64,000 nt of DNA from Oceanithermus profundus DSM 14977. Lineage in GTDB: Bacteria > Deinococcota > Deinococci > Deinococcales > Marinithermaceae. Positions 41,753 to 50,936 of the stretch are shown here, one piece after another. The translations under genes and the position numbers were made by a program. The stretch spans positions 682,001 to 746,000 of the forward strand of contig NC_014761.1 in the NCBI RefSeq assembly GCF_000183745.1, written 5' to 3'. The notes beneath the pieces were generated by a model. That model searched no databases. It was not told the DNA's origin and saw only the letters and a program-made list of their open reading frames with translations. The first letter of the stretch is position 1. Each line of letters starts with the position of its first letter.

Positions 41753-42877
41753 ATGCGCGCCGAGTGCCGCGAGGCCTCCACCCTGATCCACCCCGACCCC
41801 CGGCACGTCCTCAGCTTCGACCGCGAGGGGCGGCTCTACACCTTCTACGACGACGGCATCCTCTACAAGCGCGCCCTCGACAGCACCCTTCACTGGCGCC
41901 GGCGCGCCCCGGGGGGGCCGCGCGAGCGCGGGGTGCTGGACCCGGAGGAGGCGCTCGAGGTCTTCGCCCGGGTGCAGGCGCACGCCCGCCGCGCCGCCGA
42001 GCTGCTCGAACCCGACTGCGCCGCCCGCGTGGAGCGTGAGATCCTGCCCTGGACGCCCGAACGGCTCGCCGCCGAGCGCGAGCGCTTTTCCGCCGTCTAC
42101 CGGCCCATCGCCATCCTGCCGCCCGACCAGTACTTCTCCATCGTCGTCCAGGCCACCGAGGGCTGCACCTGGAACAAGTGCACCTTCTGCAGCTTCTACC
42201 AGGGCCGGCCCTTCCACGCCAAGACGCCCGAGCGGCTCAGGGCGCACGCCGAGGCGGTGCGCGGCTTCCTGGGCCGCCAGCTGCTGCTGCGCCGCGGCGT
42301 CTTCCTGGCCGACGGCAACGCCCTGGCGCTTTCGCGCGCGCGCCTGCTGCCCATCTTCGAGGCGGTGCGCGAGGTCTTCCCCGGACGCAGGATCTACGGC
42401 TTCGTGGACCTCTACAGCGGCGAGCGGCACGACCCCGCGGACTGGGGCGAGCTGGCCGGGCTGGGGCTCGAGCGCGTCTACGTGGGCATGGAGACCGGCC
42501 TCGACGAGCTGCTGGCCTTCCTCAACAAGCCGGGCTCGGCGGCCGAGCTGGTGGCCTTCGTGCGCGAACTCAAGGCCGCGGGGCTGAGCGTGGGGCTGAT
42601 CGTGATGGTGGGGGTGGGGGGGCGCGCCTACCGCGAGGCCCACGCCCGGGCGACGCTCGAGGCGCTGGCGCGGATGCCGCTCGACCGGGGCGACCTCGTC
42701 TACCTCTCGCCCTTCGTCGAGCACCCCGATTCGGTCTACGCTCGCGAGCGCGCGGCGGCCGGGCTCGCGCCCATGCCCTGGGAGGCGATCGAGGCCGAGA
42801 CCGCGCGCCTCGCGGAAGCGGTGCGCCGGCTGGGCGTGCGCGCGGCGCGCTACGACATCCGCGAGTTCGTCTACTGA
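41753..42877 (+). CDS. Radical SAM protein, function unknown
   Basis: 374 aa. GCTWNKCTFCSFY (around 138-150) is the [4Fe-4S] motif, here in the CX4CX2C spacing seen in a subset of radical SAM proteins. GMETGLDELLAFLNKPG and the barrel continuation are typical of the MiaB/NifB-like core. About 110 residues precede the Fe-S motif without a recognised domain, and there is no B12 domain or SPASM extension. The product and substrate are not identified. Start ATG 41753 follows TACAAT by 8 nt. Confidence 0.8.
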   Translation: MRAECREASTLIHPDPRHVLSFDREGRLYTFYDDGILYKRALDSTLHWRRRAPGGPRERGVLDPEEALEVFARVQAHARRAAELLEPDCAARVEREILPWTPERLAAERERFSAVYRPIAILPPDQYFSIVVQATEGCTWNKCTFCSFYQGRPFHAKTPERLRAHAEAVRGFLGRQLLLRRGVFLADGNALALSRARLLPIFEAVREVFPGRRIYGFVDLYSGERHDPADWGELAGLGLERVYVGMETGLDELLAFLNKPGSAAELVAFVRELKAAGLSVGLIVMVGVGGRAYREAHARATLEALARMPLDRGDLVYLSPFVEHPDSVYARERAAAGLAPMPWEAIEAETARLAEAVRRLGVRAARYDIREFVY

Positions 42878-43932
42878 GCCTCGTCCTTGCCGAAGAGGGT
42901 CACGCTCATGGCCAGGCCGAAGTAGAGCACCACGGCCACGGCGCTCAGGAGACCGCCCCACAGGCGCATCGGCTGCGCCAGCAGGTAGTCGCCGAGGATG
43001 CGCGCGAGAAGCGCCGCGTGCAGGAGCGCCAGCGGCAGGTACATGGCGGGATGGAAGCGGATCTTGAGGCGCAGCACCGCGGGGAAGATGACGGGGGCGT
43101 GGCCGAAGACCATCGCGAAGGTGAAGCCCACGAAGACGGCGTGCAAGGGGCCGTCGTACCCCGGGCCGGCCGGCGGCAGGCCCGCGAGCAGCATCCAGGC
43201 GCCGCCCACCAGCAGCCAGACGTAGCCGGTGAGCAGGCTCACCCCCATGAACTTGTGCACGCCCTCGCGCTTCAGGTTGACCCAGGCGATGTCGAACTTG
43301 AGGAGCCAGACGCCTTGGAGCAGGAAACCCAGCCCCACCCAGCGTTCGGCGTGGAAGATCCCCAGCGTGGCCAGGACCAGCCCCGCGAGGGTGAGCAGCG
43401 TGACCGCGATGAAGCCGCGGATGGCGGCGGCGGGCTTGGGCACGAAGCGCGAGAGTTCGAGCCGCTCGCCGGCCACGATGAAGACGATGAAGGCCATCCA
43501 CCAGAGGCTCGTCACCTGCGGCGGGGCCGTGCGCAGCCAGAACACGTCGCCCAGCAGCAGGGCGAGCGCCCCCAGGCCCATGACCAGGGTGAAGTCGGCG
43601 GGTTGCAGCCGGTAGATGTAGACGGCCACGGCGACGTAGAAGGCCGCGCCGGCGGTGAGCACGAGCTGCACCCAGCGCAGGTCCAGCCCCGCCAGGAAGC
43701 CCACGCCGCCTAGCGCCATCAGCACCGGACCCACGTAGGTCCAGGCCTTGTTCAGCCCCACGGCCCGCTCGAGCGCGATCAGCGTTCCGAAGAAGGCGGC
43801 CACCATCAAAGGGCCGTGCTGTCCGGCGAGGCCGCCCGCGGGCAGCGCCCAGCCGAGCCGCACCACACCGGCCCAGAGGCCGGTCACCATCAGCACCACC
43901 GACGTCACCAGCAGGCCTACGCGCAGAAACAT
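42871..43932 (-). CDS. NnrS-like polytopic membrane protein
   Basis: 353 aa with about 12 membrane helices. HGPLMVAAFFGTLIALERAVG and AVFVGFTFAMVFGHAPVIFPA, with conserved-looking His in membrane segments, resemble NnrS, a haem/copper membrane protein linked to nitric oxide stress. The match is by motif feel only. It lies 8 nt after the dsRBD gene in the same direction, with GAGGTAGG as ribosome site, and overlaps the convergent radical SAM gene by 7 bp. Confidence 0.6.
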   Translation of the reverse strand: MFLRVGLLVTSVVLMVTGLWAGVVRLGWALPAGGLAGQHGPLMVAAFFGTLIALERAVGLNKAWTYVGPVLMALGGVGFLAGLDLRWVQLVLTAGAAFYVAVAVYIYRLQPADFTLVMGLGALALLLGDVFWLRTAPPQVTSLWWMAFIVFIVAGERLELSRFVPKPAAAIRGFIAVTLLTLAGLVLATLGIFHAERWVGLGFLLQGVWLLKFDIAWVNLKREGVHKFMGVSLLTGYVWLLVGGAWMLLAGLPPAGPGYDGPLHAVFVGFTFAMVFGHAPVIFPAVLRLKIRFHPAMYLPLALLHAALLARILGDYLLAQPMRLWGGLLSAVAVVLYFGLAMSVTLFGKDEAQ

Positions 43933-43940
43933 GTCCGGTC

Positions 43941-44438
43941 CTACCTCGCTTCCTGGCCCAGCTCCTCGAGCAGGGCCTTGTAGACGTCGCCGGCGAAGCG
44001 CGCCAGCTCCTCGCGCACGTCGCGCCCCTTGAGCGACTGCGGCAGGCGGGCGTCGGCGATGCGCAGCGCTTCGGCCAGCACCTCGGGGTAGACGGGCCAG
44101 CCGCCGGACGCGGCTTCGACGGGCGCCGCCGTTTCGGGCTCCGCCGCGTTGCGTTCGCCCTCGCCGCCGCCGCTTCGGGGTTTGCGCCGGCGTTTGCGGT
44201 TCTTCGTCTGGGGCTCGCCGTGGGTGCGCCGCAAAAGCTCGAGCGCCAGCTCCGCGGCCACCTTCTCCGCCTCGCGCTTGCTGCGCCCCTGGCCGGTGGC
44301 GAGCAGTTCGCCGTTCAGCGAGACGTCGCTGATGAAGAGGGGGTCGTCCTCGGTCCCGGTGCCCCGGGTCTCGAACTTGGGCAGCGGCAGGTTCTTGCTC
44401 TGGCAGTAGGCGTTCAAGGCGGATTTGGGATGCGTCAC
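43941..44438 (-). CDS. Stand-alone dsRNA-binding-domain protein
   Basis: 165 aa. Residues 1 to about 70 form one dsRBD: HPKSALNAYCQSKNLPLPKF, then the basic helix RSKREAEKVAAELALELL. A highly basic linker (KNRKRRRKPRSGG, about 80-92) and an acidic stretch follow, then a helical C-terminal domain (about 112-165). There is no RNase III domain. GTG 44438 is preferred because GAGG lies 6-7 nt upstream; the frame extends to 44501. A TAGAAT box lies at 44488-44493 (minus). Function unknown; it heads a unit with the NnrS-like gene. Confidence 0.72.
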   Translation of the reverse strand: MTHPKSALNAYCQSKNLPLPKFETRGTGTEDDPLFISDVSLNGELLATGQGRSKREAEKVAAELALELLRRTHGEPQTKNRKRRRKPRSGGGEGERNAAEPETAAPVEAASGGWPVYPEVLAEALRIADARLPQSLKGRDVREELARFAGDVYKALLEELGQEAR

Positions 44439-44487
44439 GGTGAACCTCGTTGGCGTGGAGTTTCCGCCACCTCGGGCGGCCGAGCGT

Positions 44488-44526
44488 ATTCTAGCACGCA
44501 CGTGCGGGGGCGTTTCGTTTTACAAT
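44488..44526. promoter_or_regulatory. Divergent promoters, dsRBD gene and response regulator
   Basis: Minus strand TAGAAT (44488-44493) gives the dsRBD gene a leader of about 45 nt. Plus strand TACAAT (44521-44526) is 7 nt before ATG 44534 and gives a leaderless regulator transcript. Confidence 0.55.
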
Positions 44527-44533
44527 GAACGGG

Positions 44534-45184
44534 ATGATTCGAATCCTGATAGCCGACGACCACTCCCTCTTCCGCCAGGGCCTGCGCTCGCTGCTCGAGG
44601 CCGAGGGGGACCTGCGGGTGATCGGCGAAGCCGCGAGCGGGCGCGAGGCCCTCAGGGCCGCGCTCGAGACCCGACCCGACATCGTGCTCATGGACATCCA
44701 GATGCCCGGGCTCGACGGCGTCGAAGCCACCAAGGAGATCCTCAAGGAGTTCCCCGAGGCCAAGGTGATCATGCTCACCATGTACCGTCAGGACGCCTAC
44801 GTCTTCGAGGCGGTCAAGGCCGGCGCGCGCGGCTACCTGCTCAAGGACGTGGACGCCGAGGCCCTGGTCGACGCGGTGCGCCGCGTCAACGAGGGCGAGG
44901 TGCTGCTCGACGCCGAGCTGGCCGAGCAGATCATCCACGACTTCCGGGCCAAGCGCGACGTGCTGCCCCAGGCCCACCACGCCGACCTCACCGACCGCGA
45001 GGTGCAGATCCTGCGTCTTCTGGCCCAGGGGGCGACGAACCAGGAGATCGCCGACGAGCTCGGCATCTCGGAGAAGACGGTGCGCAACCGGCTCTCCGAG
45101 ATCTTCTCGAAGCTGCACCTCAACAACCGCACCCAGGCTGCGCTGTACGCGATCCGCGAGGGCCTGGCCGACATCGAGGAATGA
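44534..45184 (+). CDS. NarL/FixJ-family response regulator
   Basis: 216 aa. Receiver domain with Asp8, Asp9, phospho-acceptor Asp54 (VLMDIQMPG) and Lys in YLLKDVD. LuxR-type helix-turn-helix at about 150-210 ([35 protein letters not shown]). No histidine kinase is adjacent, so its partner lies elsewhere. ATG 44534 is preferred over ATG 44525, which overlaps the TACAAT box. The stop overlaps the next gene, which may or may not be its target. Confidence 0.9.
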   Translation: MIRILIADDHSLFRQGLRSLLEAEGDLRVIGEAASGREALRAALETRPDIVLMDIQMPGLDGVEATKEILKEFPEAKVIMLTMYRQDAYVFEAVKAGARGYLLKDVDAEALVDAVRRVNEGEVLLDAELAEQIIHDFRAKRDVLPQAHHADLTDREVQILRLLAQGATNQEIADELGISEKTVRNRLSEIFSKLHLNNRTQAALYAIREGLADIEE

Positions 45185-46194
45185 CCCCTCAAGACTTCCT
45201 GCGCCGCTTCGGGGCGGTGGCCGGGGACGAGGCCAGGGCCGACTTCCTGGCCGAGTTTTTTTCCGACCGGGGCGAGCGCCCGATCCGTGACGAAGAGGGG
45301 AACCTCTGGGTGGGGGAGGGGCCCGTCGCCTTCGCCGCCCACATCGACACGGTGCTCACCCCCCGGCCGCTGACCTTCGAGTCCGAGCGCTGGTGGGGAC
45401 CGGCCGTGGGCGACAACTCCAGCGGCGTCGCCGTGTTGGCCACCGCCTGGTCGCGGGTTCCCGAGGGGGCGACGCTCGTCTTCACCGTGGGCGAGGAAGG
45501 CCTGGGCAACCTGCGCGGCGCCCGCGCCTTCGTGCGGGCGCGCCGCCCCGAGGTTTTCGTGGCCGTGGACGGCTACCTGGGCAACCTCGTAACCCGGGCG
45601 CTGGGATCCGTGCGTTTCGAAGTCCGCTTCACCGGGCCCGGCGGCCACTCCTGGGGCGACCGCAGCGCGCCCAACCCCGCTTGGGCGCTGGGGCGGCTCA
45701 TCCGCGCGGTGCAGGCGCTGCCCTGCTGCGAGCGGGCCAGCCGCAGCGTGGCGCGGGTCTGGGGCGGCGAGGCCATCAACGCCATCCCCCGCGAGGTCGG
45801 CTTGGCGCTGGACGTGCGCGCGACCGAGGAGGGGCTGCTCGCCGAAGCGGAGCGCGAGGTGCGCACCCGCGCCATGGAGGCGGCCCAGCTCGAGCGGGTC
45901 CAGGCCGAGATCGCCCTTTTGGGCCGCAGGCCGGCGGGTTCGACGGTCACCGAGGCCCTGCGCGAATGCGCGCTGCAGGCGGCCGCGGCCACCGGCGTCG
46001 CCGCCGAGGAGGGCGTGGGTTCGACCGACATGGCCGCGGCGGTCGAGGCGGGCGTACCGGCGATCACGCTCGGGGTCTACCGCGGCGGCGGCGCCCACAC
46101 CGAGGCCGAGTGGGTGGATCCCGCCTCCCTCGACCAGGGGGCGGCCTGGTTGCGCGCCTTTTGGAGGTGTCTGCGTGGAAGCGCTGCTGCGTAA
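45181..46194 (+). CDS. M20-family metallo-hydrolase
   Basis: 337 aa. Metal and catalytic residues are seen in [25 protein letters not shown] and GAHTEAEW, the order of M20 aminoacylase/peptidases (also LysK/ArgE-like). [20 protein letters not shown] is the dimerisation lid. The substrate is a small peptide or acyl-amino acid; which one is open. ATG 45181 overlaps the regulator stop and the 3' end overlaps the next gene by 20 bp. Confidence 0.82.
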   Translation: MTPQDFLRRFGAVAGDEARADFLAEFFSDRGERPIRDEEGNLWVGEGPVAFAAHIDTVLTPRPLTFESERWWGPAVGDNSSGVAVLATAWSRVPEGATLVFTVGEEGLGNLRGARAFVRARRPEVFVAVDGYLGNLVTRALGSVRFEVRFTGPGGHSWGDRSAPNPAWALGRLIRAVQALPCCERASRSVARVWGGEAINAIPREVGLALDVRATEEGLLAEAEREVRTRAMEAAQLERVQAEIALLGRRPAGSTVTEALRECALQAAAATGVAAEEGVGSTDMAAAVEAGVPAITLGVYRGGGAHTEAEWVDPASLDQGAAWLRAFWRCLRGSAAA

Positions 46195-46471
46195 GCTGCA
46201 GGAAGACGGCGTCTACTACGTCGCCCAGACGGGCGACGCCGAGGGCGTGAGCTACGCCACCGTCGAGCTGAACGGCGAGCTCTTCATGTACGCTTTTTCC
46301 AGCGCGGAGGCCGCGCGGCCGCTCGCCGAGGCCGTGGGCGGGCGGGTGCACTGGCACCCGGTGCTGGCGGAGGTCTTCGAAGCCTTTCCCGAGGAGCTCG
46401 CGGGGCTCGTGGTGGACGTGGACCTGGAGACCGGCGAAGGCTGGTTGCTGCGACCGGACGAGGTGTCCTGA
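46175..46471 (+). CDS. Small acidic protein, SseB-like fold possible
   Basis: 98 aa. An alternating alpha/beta pattern (YATVELNGELFMYAFSSAEAA, then VVDVDLETGEGWLL) resembles the N-terminal domain of SseB proteins, but only weakly. Opens with GTG 46175 inside the M20 gene, so probably co-translated with it. No catalytic motif or membrane segment. Confidence 0.6.
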   Translation: MEALLRKLQEDGVYYVAQTGDAEGVSYATVELNGELFMYAFSSAEAARPLAEAVGGRVHWHPVLAEVFEAFPEELAGLVVDVDLETGEGWLLRPDEVS

Positions 46472-46485
46472 CGCGCGGCTTGTGG

Positions 46486-46491
46486 TAGGTT
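46486..46491 (+). promoter_or_regulatory. -10 box before the 281-aa protein gene
   Basis: TAGGTT 9 nt before ATG 46501, a little further away than in the other leaderless cases. GGGGG lies between but is too close to the ATG to serve as ribosome site. Confidence 0.35.
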
Positions 46492-46500
46492 GGGGGTTCG

Positions 46501-47346
46501 ATGCGCCTAGGATTGGTCGACACCTGGATGAGCGAGCGGTACCTGCCCTTCTGGCGGGCCTACCTGCGCGGGCTGGGCGCCGAGTTGCTCGAGCCGCGGC
46601 TGCCGGTCAGCGAGGCGCTGGCGCGGCTCGAGGAGCCCTGGCCCCGTCCCGCTCGGCTGCTGGCGGCGCGCGTGCTGGAGCTGAAGGCCCGCGGCGCCGA
46701 GGCGATCCTCGTGCCCGAGGCGGTCGGCGAGAGCCCGCGCGGCACCGGAACCTGCCCCTGGGCGGTGGATCCGGCGAGCATGCTCGAGCGCGTCCTCCCC
46801 GGCCTGCCGCCGCTGGTGCGCGTCCCCCCCGAGCTCGCGGAGGGCGTTTTGGGCCTGGCGGCGCGCATCGGCCAGGAGCTGGTGCAGAACCCCCAGGAGG
46901 TCCGCCGCGCCCTCGACCGCACCCGCCAGCTGCTGAAACCCTACAAGCCCCCCGCCATGCCCCGCGGCGCGCGCCTACTGGGCCTGGCGGCGATGCCCTA
47001 CCTGCTCGGCGACGAGCGCCTCTACCCCGAAGTGCGGCAGGCCGCCGAGGCCGCGGGGTGGACGCCGGCGCGTCCCGACGCCAGCCCCGAGCGGCTGCGC
47101 GAGGAGGGGGCGCGCACGGGGCTCAACATCGACCTGCCCACCGATCTGGAGTTCGCCGGTGCGGCGCACTACCTGGGCCGGCTCGGCCGCGTGGACGGGC
47201 TGCTGCTCGTCGTCTGCGACCACTGCCCGCCCGAAGAGCGGCTGGCGCGCAGGCTCGCGGCGGCCACGCCCAAGCCCGTGGCCGTGCACGTCCTCGGCGA
47301 GGACCCTCAGGCGGCGCTCGAGCGTATCCAGAAAGCCGCCCGCTAG
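46501..47346 (+). CDS. DUF2229/HgdB-like protein, function unknown
   Basis: 281 aa. The opening MRLGLVDTWMSERYLPFWRA and LEPRLPVSEALARLEEPW, then EAILVPEAVGES, recall the CoA-enzyme-activase-associated (DUF2229, 2-hydroxyacyl-CoA dehydratase-related) fold. The usual Fe-S cysteines are sparse: CPW around residue 85 and CDHC around 240. No activase domain is nearby. No signal or membrane segments. Function is not assigned; the fold call is tentative. It precedes the ABC exporter pair by 33 nt. Confidence 0.5.
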   Translation: MRLGLVDTWMSERYLPFWRAYLRGLGAELLEPRLPVSEALARLEEPWPRPARLLAARVLELKARGAEAILVPEAVGESPRGTGTCPWAVDPASMLERVLPGLPPLVRVPPELAEGVLGLAARIGQELVQNPQEVRRALDRTRQLLKPYKPPAMPRGARLLGLAAMPYLLGDERLYPEVRQAAEAAGWTPARPDASPERLREEGARTGLNIDLPTDLEFAGAAHYLGRLGRVDGLLLVVCDHCPPEERLARRLAAATPKPVAVHVLGEDPQAALERIQKAAR

Positions 47347-47366
47347 CCCGAAGCGAGGAAGGGGCG

Positions 47367-47399
47367 TAGAATGGCGGACGTGAAAACTGACCGGTCAGT
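47367..47399 (+). promoter_or_regulatory. Promoter and TetR-type operator of the ABC exporter
   Basis: -10 TAGAAT (47367-47372) is 7 nt before GTG 47380. Directly inside the first codons lies the perfect 14-bp palindrome ACTGACCGGTCAGT (47386-47399), with the same TGACCG/CGGTCA halves as at 34926-34939. A bound repressor would cover the transcription start. Confidence 0.65.
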
Positions 47400-49128
47400 A
47401 CTCTCGTTCGTGCGCGGCATCCTGCCCTTCGCGCGCCCCTACCTCTGGAAGTACGCGGTCGGTCTTACCTTCGGTCTGCTCGTGCAGTTCGGCGTCATCC
47501 TCGGCCCCTACTTCATCCGTCGCGCCATCGACGCCATCGGCTCCGGCGACGGCGGCTACGTCTACTGGGCCGCGGGCCTGATCGGCCTCTGGGGCGTGAT
47601 CGCCGTGCTCAGCTGGGCGCAGCGCCGCCTCAGCGTCGTGGCCAGCCGCGAGATCGAGTACGAGATCCGCAGGGCGCTCTTTCACAAGCTGATCCACCTC
47701 GACTTCTACTTCCACGCCCGCGAGCGCGTGGGGGACCTGATGAACAAGCTGAACACCGACCTGAACGCGGTGCGCGAGTTCCTGGGCCCCGGCCTCAACA
47801 TGGGCTGGCGCATCGCCTGGTTCCTGGTCATGGCCGCGGTGGCCATGTTCCTGGTCAACGCCACCCTCGCCGCCTGGATGCTCGTGGCCGTGCCGCCGGT
47901 CTTCTTCGTGATGCGTTACCTGCTCTCGCTCATTCACCGGCGCTACCGGGCGGCCCAGGAGGTCTTCGACAAGATCAGCACCTTCGCCCAGGAGAACTTC
48001 TCGGGAATCCGCGTGGTCAAGGGCTTTGCGATCGAGGACCGGGAGACCGCGCGCTTTCAGGAGCTAAACCGGCAGTACATCGCCCGCAGCCTGGCGCTGG
48101 CGCGCGTGGAGGGGCCGCTGCACGCGATGATGAGCCTCCTCATGGGGGCGGCGGCGGTGCTCGTCCTCTGGCTCGGCGGCGGGATGGTCGTGCGCGAGCA
48201 GATGACGCTGGGCGAGTTCGTGCAGTTCAACACCTACCTGCTGCAGCTCTCCTGGCCGATGCTGGGCCTCGGTTGGGTGATGGGGCTGTGGCAGCGGGGC
48301 CTGACCAGCTGGGTGCGCCTGGACGAGCTCTTCCAGGCCGAGCCCCGGATCGCCGACGGCCCCCAGACCGACTTCAGCATCCGCAGCTACGCGCCCGAGG
48401 TCCGTTTCGAGGACGTCCACCTCGAGCTGGGCGGGCGGGAGGTGCTCTCGGGCCTCACCCTCACGATTCCCGCGGGGCGCACGCTGGGCGTCACCGGCCG
48501 CACGGGCAGCGGCAAGACGATGCTCGCGCGCCTGATCCCCCGCATCCTCGAGCCCACCCGCGGCCGCGTCCTCGTTGGTGGCCACCCGATCGAACGCGTC
48601 CCCCTCGCGGTGCTGCGCGGGCGCATGGCCGGGGTGCAGCAGGAGCCCTTCCTCTTCTCCGAGACCATCGCCGAGAACATCGCCTTCGGGCTGCCCGAGC
48701 TGGACATGGAGCGGGTCGTCTGGGCCGCCAAGCTGGCGGGCGTGCACGACGACATCATGGCCTTCCCCGACGGCTACCAGACGCTGTTGGGCGAGCGCGG
48801 CGTCACCCTCTCGGGCGGCCAGCGCCAGCGCGTGGCGTTGGCTCGGGCGCTGGCCAAGAAGCCCGACATCCTCATCCTCGACGACGCCATGAGCGCGGTC
48901 GACACCGAGACGGAGGCGCGCATCCTCCAGGGCCTGCGCGAGGTGCTGGGGCGGCAGACCACGGTGCTCATCAGCCACCGCGTCTCCACCCTGGCGCACG
49001 CCGACTGGATCGTGGTCCTCGAGGACGGCCGCATCGTCGAGGAGGGCACCCACGAGCAGCTCCTCGCCGCCGGGGGGCACTACGCCGAGCTCGAGCGGAT
49101 GCAGCGCCTGGAAGCGGAGGTGGGCTAG
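47380..49128 (+). CDS. ABC exporter half, degenerate ATP site (TmrB-like)
   Basis: 582 aa: six-helix transmembrane domain (to about 320), then an ATPase domain with Walker A GRTGSGKT, signature LSGGQRQR, and Walker B ILILDDAMSAVD, in which the catalytic Glu is replaced by Asp. The H-loop His (ISHRVST) is present. It pairs with the next gene; in such heterodimers this half supplies the inactive site. GTG 47380 is chosen over ATG 47371 because TAGAAT overlaps the latter. A TetR-like operator lies in its first codons. Best comparison is Thermus TmrB (about 578 aa). Confidence 0.88.
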   Translation: MKTDRSVLSFVRGILPFARPYLWKYAVGLTFGLLVQFGVILGPYFIRRAIDAIGSGDGGYVYWAAGLIGLWGVIAVLSWAQRRLSVVASREIEYEIRRALFHKLIHLDFYFHARERVGDLMNKLNTDLNAVREFLGPGLNMGWRIAWFLVMAAVAMFLVNATLAAWMLVAVPPVFFVMRYLLSLIHRRYRAAQEVFDKISTFAQENFSGIRVVKGFAIEDRETARFQELNRQYIARSLALARVEGPLHAMMSLLMGAAAVLVLWLGGGMVVREQMTLGEFVQFNTYLLQLSWPMLGLGWVMGLWQRGLTSWVRLDELFQAEPRIADGPQTDFSIRSYAPEVRFEDVHLELGGREVLSGLTLTIPAGRTLGVTGRTGSGKTMLARLIPRILEPTRGRVLVGGHPIERVPLAVLRGRMAGVQQEPFLFSETIAENIAFGLPELDMERVVWAAKLAGVHDDIMAFPDGYQTLLGERGVTLSGGQRQRVALARALAKKPDILILDDAMSAVDTETEARILQGLREVLGRQTTVLISHRVSTLAHADWIVVLEDGRIVEEGTHEQLLAAGGHYAELERMQRLEAEVG

Positions 49129-50936
49129 TGCACGAAGACGAGGCCTTCAAGAAATCCTTCGATCCGCGCCTGGCCCGCCGCATCCTGCGCTACACCTTCC
49201 CCTACTGGAAGGTCGTGCTGGTGGCGCTCGTGGCGCTGATCGTCACCACCCTGACCGCCAACGTCTTTCCGCTCATCCTCAAGTACGCCATCGACCACGC
49301 CCTGGTGCCCACCCAGGTCACCGAGCTGGCCGAGCGTTACCGGGTCCTGCTGCTGGCGAGCGCCCTCTTCATCGGGGTGCGGATCGTGGACTTCGCCGCG
49401 CGCTACACCCAGACCTACGCGCTGGCCTGGCTGGGGCAGCACGTCCTCTTCGACCTGCGCAGCGACATCTTCCAGAAGATCCAGCGCCTGCACCTGGGCT
49501 TCTTCGACCGCACCCCGGTGGGCCGCCTGCTCACCCGCATCACCTCCGACGTCGACGCGATCAACAACTTCATCACCGGCGGGCTGGTGGGTTTCCTGGC
49601 CGACTTCTTCATGCTCGTCGGCATCATGGGCTTCATGCTCTACCTCAACTGGAAGATGGCGCTCATCACCTTCGCGGTGATGCCGCTCCTGTTGTGGGTG
49701 ACCACCCGCATCCGCATCGGCATGCGCGACGCCTACCGGCTCATGCGGCTCAAGCTGGCGCGGGTCAACGCCGCGCTGCAGGAAAACCTCTCGGGGGTCG
49801 AGACCACCCAGCTCTTCGCCCAGGAGGACCGCCAGGAGCGCCGTTTCGACGCGGTGAACCGCGAGCTGCGGGACGCCTGGATCCTGGTCATCTGGTGGTT
49901 CTCGATGTTCTACCCGATCGTCAGTTTCCTGGGCGAGGCCACCGTGGCCGCGGTCGTCTGGTTCGGGGGCGGGGCGGTGATCCAGGGGGCCATCACCTTC
50001 GGCCTGCTCGTCGCCTTCCTCGACTACGTGCGCAACTTCTTCCAGCCCATCCAGGACATGTCCGACAAGTTCAACATCTTCCAGGCGGCCATGGCCTCGG
50101 CCGAGCGCATCTTCAACCTCCTCGACACCCCGGAAGAGGTCACCGACAAGCCCGACGCGCTGCCGGTCGAGCGCTTTCGGGGCGAGATCCGCTTCGAGAA
50201 CGTCTGGTTCGCCTACAAGGCCCCCGGCGAGGAGGTGGCCGAGGACGAGTGGGTGCTGCGGGACGTCAGCTTCCACATCCGCCCCGGGGAGAAGGTGGCG
50301 CTCGTGGGGGCCACCGGGGCTGGCAAGACGAGCACCGTCAGCCTCATCGCTCGGTTCTACGACGTTCAGAAGGGCCGGGTCATGATTGACGGCCACGACG
50401 TGCGCGACTACCGCCAGCGCGACCTGCGCCGGGCGATCGGCATCGTGCTACAGGACCCCTTCCTTTTCTCCGGCACGATCGAGTTCAACCTGCGCCTGGG
50501 CGACGAGCGCATCCCCATGGAACGCCTGGTCGAGGTCTGCAAGTTCGTGGGGGCGCACGACTTCATCGAAAAGCTGCCCCAGGGCTACCAGACCGTGCTC
50601 ACCGAGCGCGGCGGCGGGCTCTCCACCGGGCAGAAGCAGTTGATCGCGCTGGCGCGGGCGGTGCTGCACAACCCCGACATTTTGCTGATCCTCGACGAGG
50701 CCACCGCGAGCGTGGACACCGAGACCGAGCGCCAGATCCAGCGGGCGATGGCGCGGGTCATGGAAGGGCGGACCTCGATCATCATCGCCCACCGACTCTC
50801 CACCATCCAGGGCGTGGACCGCATCCTCGTCTTCCGCAAGGGCCGCATCGTCGAGGAGGGCAGCCACGCCGAGTTGCTGGCCGCGGGCGGGTACTACGCG
50901 CGGCTCTACGAGCTGCAGTACGCCGAGGCGGGCTAG
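49128..50936 (+). CDS. ABC exporter half, active ATP site (TmrA-like)
   Basis: 602 aa: six-helix transmembrane domain (to about 335), ATPase domain with Walker A GATGAGKT, variant signature LSTGQKQL, Walker B LLILDEATASVD with intact Glu, and H-loop AHRLST. The canonical Walker B here and the altered signature match a partner for the degenerate half. GTG 49128 shares its G with the preceding TAG. Thermus TmrAB exports drugs and peptides; the cargo here is inferred to be similar. The stop overlaps the convergent DUF454 gene by 4 bp. Confidence 0.9.
   Translation: MHEDEAFKKSFDPRLARRILRYTFPYWKVVLVALVALIVTTLTANVFPLILKYAIDHALVPTQVTELAERYRVLLLASALFIGVRIVDFAARYTQTYALAWLGQHVLFDLRSDIFQKIQRLHLGFFDRTPVGRLLTRITSDVDAINNFITGGLVGFLADFFMLVGIMGFMLYLNWKMALITFAVMPLLLWVTTRIRIGMRDAYRLMRLKLARVNAALQENLSGVETTQLFAQEDRQERRFDAVNRELRDAWILVIWWFSMFYPIVSFLGEATVAAVVWFGGGAVIQGAITFGLLVAFLDYVRNFFQPIQDMSDKFNIFQAAMASAERIFNLLDTPEEVTDKPDALPVERFRGEIRFENVWFAYKAPGEEVAEDEWVLRDVSFHIRPGEKVALVGATGAGKTSTVSLIARFYDVQKGRVMIDGHDVRDYRQRDLRRAIGIVLQDPFLFSGTIEFNLRLGDERIPMERLVEVCKFVGAHDFIEKLPQGYQTVLTERGGGLSTGQKQLIALARAVLHNPDILLILDEATASVDTETERQIQRAMARVMEGRTSIIIAHRLSTIQGVDRILVFRKGRIVEEGSHAELLAAGGYYARLYELQYAEAG

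Noticed and set aside
41753-42877. CX4CX2C spacing as a broken radical SAM motif
   Set aside because: This spacing is known in functional radical SAM subgroups.
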